From an uncultured Myxococcales bacterium (lineage in GTDB: Bacteria > Myxococcota_A > UBA9042 > CAIXZC01), in contig CAITUV010000048.1 in NCBI GenBank assembly GCA_903895725.1, positions 93,487 through 157,486 of the forward strand: a DNA stretch of 64,000 nucleotides. Direction: 5' to 3'. This document shows, one piece after another, positions 43,944-51,365 of the stretch. Under the pieces are notes generated by a model, which searched no databases, was not told the origin of the DNA, and saw only the letters and a program-made list of their open reading frames with translations. The stretch's first letter is position 1; each line of letters begins with the position of its first letter. Position numbers and translations under genes: made by a program.

Positions 43944-45275
43944 ATGCTACCTTTGAACCTCGCCGAGAGCCTTGGCGGCTGGGCACCCTACGCCGCCTCG
44001 ATGCTGGTCGGCATCGGCTTCGGAGCCGTCCTGGAGCAGAGCGGCTTTGGTGATTCCCGCAAGCTGGCGGCCCAGTTCTACCTGAAGGACCTGACGGTGC
44101 TGAAGGTCATGTTCACCGCCATCGTGGTGGCGGCCGCACTGATGGCACTGTTCAGTGCGCTGGGGCTCGTGGACATGCAGCGGGTGTTCGTGCCCCCGAC
44201 CTTCCTGGTACCGGGAATCGTCGGAGGGCTTGTGATGGGGGTCGGGTTCATCGTCGGCGGCTTCTGCCCGGGGACCTCCGTCGTGTCGGCATCCACCCTC
44301 AAGCTCGACGGAATCCTTTTTGCGCTGGGAGTGGCCGTCGGGATCGGCGTGTTCGGGGAGACCGTGCATCTGTTCGAGGATTTCTGGTACAGCTCGAGCC
44401 TGGGCAGATTCGTTCTACCGGAGCTGCTCGGGCTGCCGACCGGTGGGGTCGTGCTTGCCGTCGTGCTCATGGCGCTGGGTATGTTCGTAGCCGCGGAAGT
44501 GGCGGAGGCGGTCATCGGTCGCTCGGAGCCGATGCGCCTGCGGACCTGGCTACCCCGACGCGGCGTCCGGCTTGCGGCCTCGGGGGCTCTGGTGGCGCTG
44601 GCAGCGGCCACGCTCGTGATTGGTGACCCGACGCCGGAGGAGCGCTGGGAGCGGGTATCGGCCGAGGCGGGCGCCGCGCTGACCGGCCGTGATGCCTTCG
44701 TCGACCCTCGGGAGGTTGCGGAGCTTGCCGAGGATACCTCCGTGTACACCCGGTTCATCGATGTTCGCAGCGAGACGGACTACAACCTGTTCCACCTCTA
44801 CGGGGCGGTGCGCAGACCGGTGAGCGAGCTCTCCGATCCGGCATTCCTCCGGGAGCTGGGAGGGGTGCCGACCAACACGGTGATCTTCGTCGTCTCCAAC
44901 GACGAGACCGAGGCCACCGAGGGGTGGAAGCGGCTCGTGGCACACGGTGTTCCCAACGTCTACATCGTTGAAGGGGGTATGAACGGCTGGCTGAAGCGCT
45001 TCGCCCCGCCCCCCTGTCTCGCCACTCCGATTCCGGACTGGCAGAGCCGGGAGGACGAGGAGCTGGCCTTCGTCTTCCGGCTGGCCGTCGGCGACTGCTG
45101 CAACACCGCACGCCCCGAGCCTCCGGGAAAGAAGCTGCCCGGGGACTGCTTCCTGGCCGTGAATCCAGGGGCCAACGCTCAGTCGGCGACCCGGGCTGCC
45201 GAGGCCAGGCCAGAGGAGTTCCCCCACAAAGTCAAGCTCCGGAAGAAGGCGGCGGTGAAGGGAGGCTGCGGCTAG
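43944..45275 (+). CDS. YeeE/YedE transporter half fused to a rhodanese domain lacking the catalytic Cys
   Basis: A 443-residue protein (ATG 43944, GAGGGAGGGG upstream). The N-terminal about 210 residues form the YeeE half with GFGAVLEQSGFGD and the Cys motif G-G-F-C-P-G-T-S. After another helix, residues about 260-345 are a rhodanese domain (F-I-D-V-R-S-E-x-x-Y-x-x-F-H-L-x-G-A, G-G-M-N-G-W). The active-site loop reads V-V-S-N-D-E-T-E, so Ser318 stands where the sulfur-carrying Cys should be. The C-terminal 90 residues hold several other Cys (PPPC, DCCN, GDC, GGC), which might take over sulfur relay; that is inference. It is the last gene of the sulfur/redox operon, and thiosulfate import and sulfur transfer is the likely role. 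Confidence 0.85.
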   Translation: MLPLNLAESLGGWAPYAASMLVGIGFGAVLEQSGFGDSRKLAAQFYLKDLTVLKVMFTAIVVAAALMALFSALGLVDMQRVFVPPTFLVPGIVGGLVMGVGFIVGGFCPGTSVVSASTLKLDGILFALGVAVGIGVFGETVHLFEDFWYSSSLGRFVLPELLGLPTGGVVLAVVLMALGMFVAAEVAEAVIGRSEPMRLRTWLPRRGVRLAASGALVALAAATLVIGDPTPEERWERVSAEAGAALTGRDAFVDPREVAELAEDTSVYTRFIDVRSETDYNLFHLYGAVRRPVSELSDPAFLRELGGVPTNTVIFVVSNDETEATEGWKRLVAHGVPNVYIVEGGMNGWLKRFAPPPCLATPIPDWQSREDEELAFVFRLAVGDCCNTARPEPPGKKLPGDCFLAVNPGANAQSATRAAEARPEEFPHKVKLRKKAAVKGGCG

Positions 45276-45278
45276 TCG

Positions 45279-45314
45279 GATGAGGGCCTGCGCCGGCCCC
45301 GGCGTACGCTCATC
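45279..45314. terminator. Bidirectional hairpin between convergent genes
   Basis: A nested inverted repeat, GATGAG ... CGCCGG-CC-CCGGCG ... CTCATC, fills the 38-base gap between the convergent stops at 45275 and 45316. Inner and outer stems are perfect six-mers. Position and symmetry suit termination of both transcripts, although no T-run is present. Confidence 0.55.
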
Positions 45315-48247
45315 TACTGGTTGACTGCTGCCGGAGTGCCCTTGTCCCCGCAACCGCCCGATATGGCGACGTTGGCCTGGAACCAGTTGCCCCCGGTGTC
45401 ATTCTTGACGGGGTCGTAGGCGGTGGCCTTGAGTGACATCGAGCGGCCCGCACCCGCATTCTGGTCCGGGAAGCCCAGAGCCGTGCCGTACACGACCTTG
45501 TCCACCTCGACGTTGCCCGGGCCGATGAGCAGAACTTCGTCGCCCTCCGCACTGTTGCCCAGAGTGAAATTGTTGCCGGAATAGATGTAGTCGATCTTGA
45601 CGTTGCCGTTGGTGGCCATGTCTCCGTTGCGGCCGACAACCAGGTAGCCCTTGGCCGGGACGACGAGCGGGGCCCCGGAGCCCAGCGTGATGTTGTCGGT
45701 ATCCACGTCCTTGAGAGCCCAGCCGTTGATATCCCACGCCTGGTCCGTGGTGTTGTACAGCTCGACCCACTCGCCGGATGCATCGACGACGCAGTTCGGG
45801 TTGACCATGAGCTCGGTGATGATGATGGTCCCCGGGACCGGGAATCCCTCGTCGGTCTGTCCGTCGCAGTCATTGTCGATGCCGTCGAGCTTCTCCTGAG
45901 TCGCCCCCTTGAGCGGGTCGCACGTGACCGGCTTGCCCGCTTCGCAGTTCGGCTGGCTGTGGAAGCAGGGCCCCAGGCCGCACGACGTGGCGCCCAGACC
46001 ATCGTCGGCAATTCCGTTGCAGTCGTTGTCGATTCCGTCGCATTTCTCCGCCGTCTTTCCCTGTAGCGGGTCACAGCTCTGGAGAAGACCGTTGACACAG
46101 GCAGCCACCGTGTGCAGACAAGCGCCGAGCCCGCAGGTGAGCTGGCCGAGCTCCTCGTCTGCCAGGCCGTCGCAGTCGTTGTCGAGAAGGTCGCACACGG
46201 TCTCCGGGGCATCCTGGTACGCGTTGTGATGGAAGAAGTACTCGTTCTTTGTGCAGGCAAGCCACTGGCCGTCCTTGCACAGGGCCTCCGCCTTCTTGGC
46301 CCCGGCACACACTCCCTTCTGTTTCTCGCACAGCGGCATTCCGCCCTGGGTGCAGAAGCCTCCGCAACCGTCCGGTCCGCACACTTTGCCGGTGCAGTTG
46401 GGGACGCAGTTGCAGGTTCCGCCGCTGCACAGGTAGCCTGCTCCGCAGGGGGCCGTGTTCGGCTCGTGAATGCACTTGGGAGTGCCCTGCTGAGTCGAGA
46501 CGCAGGAATCATCGGTGCAGACATTGCTGTCGTTGCAGTCCAGGGGAGGGCCCGAGACGCACTTGCTGGCAGCACACTTGTCCGAGACCGTGCAGGGATT
46601 GCCGTCGTCGCAGGCGAGCGTGTTGGGCAGGTTGCTGCAGCCGGTCGCAGGCGCACAGGAATCGGTCGTGCACGGGTTCGAGTCGTCGCAGACCACAGGA
46701 GCGCCGGACTTGCAGGACTTTGCGGCACAGACATCGCCCGTGGTGCATGCGTTGCCGTCGTCGCAGGGCAGGGTGTTGGCCGCGTTGCTGCAACCGGTCT
46801 CGGGCAGACAGAAATCGTTGGAGCAGACGTTGCCGTCGTCGCAATCGAGGGGAGCTCCCGGCTTGCACGCTCCCTCGAAGCACTGGTCATCCACGGTGCA
46901 GGCGTTGCCGTCCTGACAGGGAAGCTGATTGGGGGTGCTCACACAGCCGACGGGTGCGTCGCAGGAGTCGTCGGTGCAGGGGTTGCCGTCGTTGCAGTTG
47001 GCCGGCACGCCGCCGACGCACTGCCCCTCCAGGCATTGGTCTCCTACGGTGCAGGCATTCTCGTCATCGCAGGGTTTTCCGTCTCCGGACGGAGCAAGTC
47101 CGCATTCCCCGGTATCCGGGTCGCAGGTGACCGAGAGGCAGGGGGCATGGATGCCTTCCGGAGGCGGGCAGATGACCGGGCTTTCCGAGGCGACCTCGCA
47201 CTGGTAGGGGAACTGCTCCAGGTTGCAGATCAGCGTACCGTTACAGACGTCACCGTCTTCGAACTGGGCGCAGTCCTCGTCGGCCTGGCAATCGCAGCCT
47301 CCGGGAACGCCGGCGCACTCTCCTTCGGCGCACTTGTCGTCGATGGTGCACGGATTGCCGTCGTCGCACGACGCCACATTGGGAACGAACTGGCAGACGC
47401 CCTCCACACACGAGTCGTCCGTGCAGGGATCGTCGTCCTGGCACGTCGACTCGTCCAGCTCTCCGTCACAGTCGTTGTCGATGCCGTCACACACCTCGGC
47501 AGCGGGAACGGGAGCGGAGCATTCGCCGAGGAACTCTTCCTTGCAGGTCCGGAGCCCTTCACAGCGCCCGTGCTCGTTCTCAACCGCGCAGGGGGTGCTC
47601 GAAGCGAGCGCAATGGACTTGCCGGAGCACGGGCATGTCCCCTCGATCCGCACGCACTGACTGGACTCGACTCCTTCGGCGGTGACTGCGTCAGCCTTGC
47701 ACTGATAGCCTTCCGGACAGGGCTTGTCCGCTCCACAGTTTCCGCCGCAGAATCTCCCCTCATCACCGTAGTCCACGCACACGTCCTGGGTGGCACCGAC
47801 CCCCGAGCAGTCCTGGCTCGTGGTGCACGGCTTGCACAGGTTGGCAAAGTCGGACAGGCAGATGAACAGGATGTCCGGGTAGCTCCACGAGACTTCCTGG
47901 CAGGTCCACCCGGCCGGGCAGTCCTCCTGGCAGACCGAGGTGCAGCGACCTTCTCCGAGGTGGTCCACGCACCAGCCGCCGGAGCACTGACCGTTGTCGG
48001 TACACGGGCTTCCGAAGCAGCCCTGACCCGGCTCGCACCGGTAATCCCCGAGCATCCCGTCCTGCGCCTGGAAGTCCCAGACCTCCACGGCATCCTCCCG
48101 CGGGGCTATCCAGATGGTGTCCGAGGCTCCATCCGGCTGCACCGAGTCTCCCGCACCATCGGATCCAGTCGAACCGCTCGAGCAGGACGCCAGGCCAAGG
48201 AACGACGCCAACAAGATCTGAAGCGCCTGCGACCTTCCGACCAACAT
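45314..48247 (-). CDS. Modular lipoprotein: shared Cys module, CTDC and MopE repeats, lamin-tail domain
   Basis: A 977-residue lipoprotein (ATG 48247, GAGGGTGG upstream, lipobox LASC, Cys22). Residues about 60-260 are the disulfide module shared with the genes at 26186, 51366 and 60761. Alternating repeats of the forms C-D-D-G-N-x-C-T-x-D-x-C-x(4)-G-C and P-C-x-D-G-N-A-C-T-V-x-D-x-C follow, with a C-G-P-D-G-C-G-G-F-C unit and several MopE-type C-D-G-I-D-N-D-C-D/N-G repeats to about 800. The last about 170 residues are a lamin-tail (LTD) domain: I-I-I-T-E-L-M-V-N-P-N, G-E-W-V-E-L-Y-N-T-T, N-G-W-A-L-K-D. Bacterial LTDs occur on secreted nucleases and surface proteins. Probably an adhesin or scaffold on the outer surface. 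Confidence 0.9.
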   Translation of the reverse strand: MLVGRSQALQILLASFLGLASCSSGSTGSDGAGDSVQPDGASDTIWIAPREDAVEVWDFQAQDGMLGDYRCEPGQGCFGSPCTDNGQCSGGWCVDHLGEGRCTSVCQEDCPAGWTCQEVSWSYPDILFICLSDFANLCKPCTTSQDCSGVGATQDVCVDYGDEGRFCGGNCGADKPCPEGYQCKADAVTAEGVESSQCVRIEGTCPCSGKSIALASSTPCAVENEHGRCEGLRTCKEEFLGECSAPVPAAEVCDGIDNDCDGELDESTCQDDDPCTDDSCVEGVCQFVPNVASCDDGNPCTIDDKCAEGECAGVPGGCDCQADEDCAQFEDGDVCNGTLICNLEQFPYQCEVASESPVICPPPEGIHAPCLSVTCDPDTGECGLAPSGDGKPCDDENACTVGDQCLEGQCVGGVPANCNDGNPCTDDSCDAPVGCVSTPNQLPCQDGNACTVDDQCFEGACKPGAPLDCDDGNVCSNDFCLPETGCSNAANTLPCDDGNACTTGDVCAAKSCKSGAPVVCDDSNPCTTDSCAPATGCSNLPNTLACDDGNPCTVSDKCAASKCVSGPPLDCNDSNVCTDDSCVSTQQGTPKCIHEPNTAPCGAGYLCSGGTCNCVPNCTGKVCGPDGCGGFCTQGGMPLCEKQKGVCAGAKKAEALCKDGQWLACTKNEYFFHHNAYQDAPETVCDLLDNDCDGLADEELGQLTCGLGACLHTVAACVNGLLQSCDPLQGKTAEKCDGIDNDCNGIADDGLGATSCGLGPCFHSQPNCEAGKPVTCDPLKGATQEKLDGIDNDCDGQTDEGFPVPGTIIITELMVNPNCVVDASGEWVELYNTTDQAWDINGWALKDVDTDNITLGSGAPLVVPAKGYLVVGRNGDMATNGNVKIDYIYSGNNFTLGNSAEGDEVLLIGPGNVEVDKVVYGTALGFPDQNAGAGRSMSLKATAYDPVKNDTGGNWFQANVAISGGCGDKGTPAAVNQ

Positions 48248-48285
48248 GACCACCCTCGCTGAAAGACAGCAGATATCCGGCACGG

Positions 48286-48315
48286 ATAGTAACCGTATCC
48301 AAGCCCGCTTCGCAA
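48286..48315 (-). promoter_or_regulatory. Sigma-70-like promoter for the 48247 gene
   Basis: On the minus strand TTGCGA (48315-48310), 18 bases, TACTAT (48291-48286), with a GGATA/TATCC inverted repeat around the -10. Leader about 32 bases. Confidence 0.35.
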
Positions 48316-48324
48316 CTGCGGAAT

Positions 48325-49815
48325 TCAGTTCCCGCCGACACGAACCCGGCCGGCAGCGGCCCGGGCGACGAAGAGTGCCACCAGCAGTATGAGCAGGGAT
48401 AGGGGGCCGGTCGAAGCCGGGAACGTGGTCGTGCTGCAGCCCCCGCCCGGGGCCTGGGCGGGCTCACCGTCGTCGGGCGATACTCCGCCGTCTGCCGGCA
48501 GCACATCGGGAGCCAGGGGGCCGGCGTCGGCCGTGAGCGGAGGGGCCAGGACCTGGATGTGCATCTCGATGTCCGGGGTGGGACAGGCCAGCGGGACTCC
48601 GTCCGGGGCAACCAGGTACAGTCGACAGAGCAGGTCGTGTCCGACGGTATTGCGGGGCCGGAGCACGAACTCGAGGCGCCCGATGTCTCCGGGCGGGACC
48701 GTCGAGAGGAGCACTGCAGGAGTATCCCATGCCGGCCACACTCCGGGCACGTCCATCTCCACGGCCGCCTGTGAGCCGCCTGCCGCCTTGAGCCAGATTG
48801 AGCCCTGCTTCCAGGTCTGCGTCCCGACGTTTCGGAACTCCACCCAGCCGGCCGCCATCTCGCCTTCCCGGATTGCCGCGGGGTATGAGCCGTCGTAAAA
48901 GGCCGCTGCGAACTCGGGAGGGGTGGCTCCGATGACCTGGGGATTGCCGTCGTCCACCTTTCCGTTGCAGTCGTTGTCGAGGCCGTCGCACTGCTCGCCG
49001 GTCGGCTCGTTGAGAGCCAGGCATGTCACCCAACCGGCCGCACAGCGGAGACGGCCTTCGGCACAGACCCCCGGCTCGCCCGAATCGCACGACAGGTTGC
49101 CATTCCCGGGGTCGGGCCCGGCACAGTCACCGAAGGGATCCCACTGACACGAGCCGTTGCAGGTTGCCGTCTGGGCGCCGCAATCGCCGCACTTCTGGGT
49201 GTTGGCCTGCCCTGGGGCGCACGGCCCTTGCCCTTCGCACCCACCCCAGCCTTCCCACTGGCCGTTGCCTCCGCAGGTCCGGTGCTTCGTTCCGCAGTTG
49301 CCGCAGCCTGCCGAATCCACCTGTCCCGGATCGCAGACCCAGACCTGTCCTTTTCGAACGATGTAGCCGCCGTCGTAGTACCCGGCACCGTCGACCGAGT
49401 CCTGAAAGCCGTTCCAGCATCCGGAGCAGCAACCCTGCTCATGGACCCAGACCTTGCCGTCTCCCACCCCCGTGACGTAGGCTACGTGTCCATAGGTGCT
49501 CGAGACACGGCAGCCGATGCTGTTCACGACCGGGTAGGGGAGCACCTCGTAGTCCGGATGTGCCGCGTAGTTCCCTGCCCATTTCTTGGCATCCTGCCAC
49601 GGGGGAGGCAACCCGACTCCCCAGTTGCAGCAGGCCATGTGCCAGGCCCCCCACGTGCAGTTGCCCGACTTGCCTCCGCCGTTCTCACAGCAGGGGTACG
49701 GGTTGTCGGCACCGCACTTGCAGGAATCCGCAACCCCCCCACACCAGTAGACGGCCCAGGCCCTGGCTGGCAGGAGCAGGCAGACAACCACCAATGCCGC
49801 ACCCACCGGGCGCAT
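48325..49815 (-). CDS. Exported CHAP-domain peptidase with MopE-like repeats and MYXO-CTERM-like tail
   Basis: A 496-residue protein starting at the ATG at 49815 (AGGAGG upstream) with a Sec signal cleaved after A-W-A. Residues about 45-130 form a CHAP amidase/endopeptidase: C53 in GNCTWGAW, H110 in YGHVAYV and E126 in VHEQ make the catalytic triad, with W-G-x-x-L and A-K-K-W-A helices between. Cys-rich units follow (C-G-x-C-G-x-x-x-x-x-C) with one MopE repeat (C-D-G-L-D-N-D-C-N-G). An Ig-like domain with F-R-N-V-G-T-Q-T-W resembles the NBR1 type. The tail is a Pro/Asp stalk, GGGC (Cys460), a helix and Arg residues. It likely cuts peptidoglycan cross-bridges while anchored at the surface. Confidence 0.88.
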   Translation of the reverse strand: MRPVGAALVVVCLLLPARAWAVYWCGGVADSCKCGADNPYPCCENGGGKSGNCTWGAWHMACCNWGVGLPPPWQDAKKWAGNYAAHPDYEVLPYPVVNSIGCRVSSTYGHVAYVTGVGDGKVWVHEQGCCSGCWNGFQDSVDGAGYYDGGYIVRKGQVWVCDPGQVDSAGCGNCGTKHRTCGGNGQWEGWGGCEGQGPCAPGQANTQKCGDCGAQTATCNGSCQWDPFGDCAGPDPGNGNLSCDSGEPGVCAEGRLRCAAGWVTCLALNEPTGEQCDGLDNDCNGKVDDGNPQVIGATPPEFAAAFYDGSYPAAIREGEMAAGWVEFRNVGTQTWKQGSIWLKAAGGSQAAVEMDVPGVWPAWDTPAVLLSTVPPGDIGRLEFVLRPRNTVGHDLLCRLYLVAPDGVPLACPTPDIEMHIQVLAPPLTADAGPLAPDVLPADGGVSPDDGEPAQAPGGGCSTTTFPASTGPLSLLILLVALFVARAAAGRVRVGGN

Positions 49816-49892
49816 GGAAACCTCCTACACCCTCCACAGTACAACGATTCCACCCTGACGCACACTTCAATTCAGCGGGGGCGGCTGCAAGC

Positions 49893-51224
49893 CTAGATGC
49901 CGGTCCCGTTCACCAGGACGGCAACCTCCGGCTCATCGGAATCACTCGAATGGATCAGGACTTTTGCCTGTACCGGGCCGGCCTCCTGGGGAGCGAAGGA
50001 GACCTCGAGCGAAACGATCTGGCCCGGTGCCACCTCGAAGGACGTGGCGGATGCCATCACGGACGTGGTCGAGACGGGCTGGACCAGGATCTCGGTGACC
50101 GTCAACGGCGCATCGCCCAGGTTCCCGATGTCCAGGGGGAGGATCTGGCTGGCGGAGACCGCGACCTGTCCGAAGTTGAGCAGGGTAGGGCTCACCTCGA
50201 TTTCCGGCACCCGCAGGATGCACTCATTGGCCTCGCAACGAAATCCGGGGCCGCAATCCTTGGCCATGGCGATCCACTGATCGCACGCGTTCAGGCTCCA
50301 GCTCTGGTCCGTTCCATCCTTGCAGGAATGGCTGATCGCGACGTCCTGGGCCAGCTCAACCCACCTGCCGCAGGCGTCGACCCGCCAGGCTTCACCGAGA
50401 TCCTCCCGGCAATCGTAGAGGGTCTGCTTCGCCTCGGCGGGGCTCAAGCAGACCGACGGGAGATCGCCGCCCACGTCTGCGCACTCCAGGAAGTCCGATT
50501 CACAGTCGACCGAGGCTTCGCACAAGTCGCACCGGGCCCCCTTCTTGCACGTGCCCGCAGTTCCGTCCAGGTTCTCGCAGGAAGTCCCCTTGAGGCAGGA
50601 AGTCCCCCGCTCCCTGCCGCAGCACACGATGCCGTCATCGGTCTGTCCTGCAATCTGTTCGGGAACGCAGAGCCCATCCCTGCAGACCGAGCCCGCCTGG
50701 CAGCCGCAGGTGCTCGAGCACTTCACGCAGGGCACGGGCTCGACGGGATAGTTGAAGTCAGGAATGGACGGCGGCTCGAGAATGAGCTGCACGCCGGCCG
50801 GCGACACGATCTCCTCCACCGAGTTCTCCATGTACCAGGCGGTTTGGGACACGTTGCTGCACTTCATCAACTGGTGGGTACCATCCGAAGGGGAGACTCC
50901 GCACTGGTAGGTTCCGGCCTTGTCACAGCTCTGCACGTTCAGGCACCAGGACAGGGGAGTCCCCGAGCCGTAGTAGCCGACCCCGAGCCCCTCCACGCAA
51001 GTCAGGTTCTCCACCGCACAGTCCCGATTCCGCAGGTAGTAGGCCATGTTCTGGCCGGCCCCCTCGCAGGAGACCGCCTCGGTCCCTTCGCACCACCCTT
51101 CGCCGGGGTTCGAGCACTCGTCGTCGTAGCAGGGGCCGGTTCCCGTGAGGAGGGCCGCAAACACCAGCGGGAAGACCCAGTACCTGAACCCGGGCCTGCG
51201 TGCCACAAATGTCGTGTCGTTCAT
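49893..51224 (-). CDS. Exported Cys-rich protein with ASPM/SPD-2/Hydin-like domain
   Basis: 443 residues, ATG 51224 with AGGAGGGG upstream. The signal is hydrophobic and ends in T-G-T-G-P-C; Pro before the Cys argues against lipidation. The middle (about 40-330) is Cys-rich without a recognised repeat and includes C-S-S-T-C-G-C-Q-A-G-S-V-C and other paired cysteines. Residues about 345-443 form an Ig-fold of the ASPM/SPD-2/Hydin ('choice-of-anchor D') type: E-V-S-P-T-L-L-N-F-G-Q-V, then a strand pair, and S-F-A-P-Q-E-A-G-P-V near the end. Probably a cell-surface structural or adhesive protein. It is divergent from the 51366 gene with overlapping promoters. Confidence 0.82.
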   Translation of the reverse strand: MNDTTFVARRPGFRYWVFPLVFAALLTGTGPCYDDECSNPGEGWCEGTEAVSCEGAGQNMAYYLRNRDCAVENLTCVEGLGVGYYGSGTPLSWCLNVQSCDKAGTYQCGVSPSDGTHQLMKCSNVSQTAWYMENSVEEIVSPAGVQLILEPPSIPDFNYPVEPVPCVKCSSTCGCQAGSVCRDGLCVPEQIAGQTDDGIVCCGRERGTSCLKGTSCENLDGTAGTCKKGARCDLCEASVDCESDFLECADVGGDLPSVCLSPAEAKQTLYDCREDLGEAWRVDACGRWVELAQDVAISHSCKDGTDQSWSLNACDQWIAMAKDCGPGFRCEANECILRVPEIEVSPTLLNFGQVAVSASQILPLDIGNLGDAPLTVTEILVQPVSTTSVMASATSFEVAPGQIVSLEVSFAPQEAGPVQAKVLIHSSDSDEPEVAVLVNGTGI

Positions 51225-51280
51225 TGACGTGCCCCTCCTGAGCTCGTTTTGCGGCTCGAAACGCCTGGCAGACGTTCTCG

Positions 51281-51309
51281 ATTCTATCGAATCGACTCCG
51301 ACCCGGCAA
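51281..51309 (-). promoter_or_regulatory. Sigma-70-like promoter for the 51224 gene
   Basis: On the minus strand TTGCCG (51309-51304), 17 bases, TAGAAT (51286-51281). It overlaps the opposing promoter by 18 bases. Confidence 0.55.
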
Positions 51310-51320
51310 TGGAGTAGAAT
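51292..51320 (+). promoter_or_regulatory. Sigma-70-like promoter for the 51366 gene
   Basis: TCGACT, 17 bases, TAGAAT. A perfect inverted repeat CGATTC-TATC-GAATCG (51279-51294) covers the -10 of the opposing promoter and touches this -35, so one regulator could control both. Confidence 0.5.
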
Positions 51321-51365
51321 GCGCAGACGGCGCTGGTGGCGCCGTGACTCACGTGGGGGGATGGA

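Noticed and set aside
46112..48262. A plus-strand open frame of about 716 codons
   Set aside because: Antisense of the Cys-repeat lipoprotein at 45314-48247; repetitive Val/Ala/Asp composition and no ribosome site.
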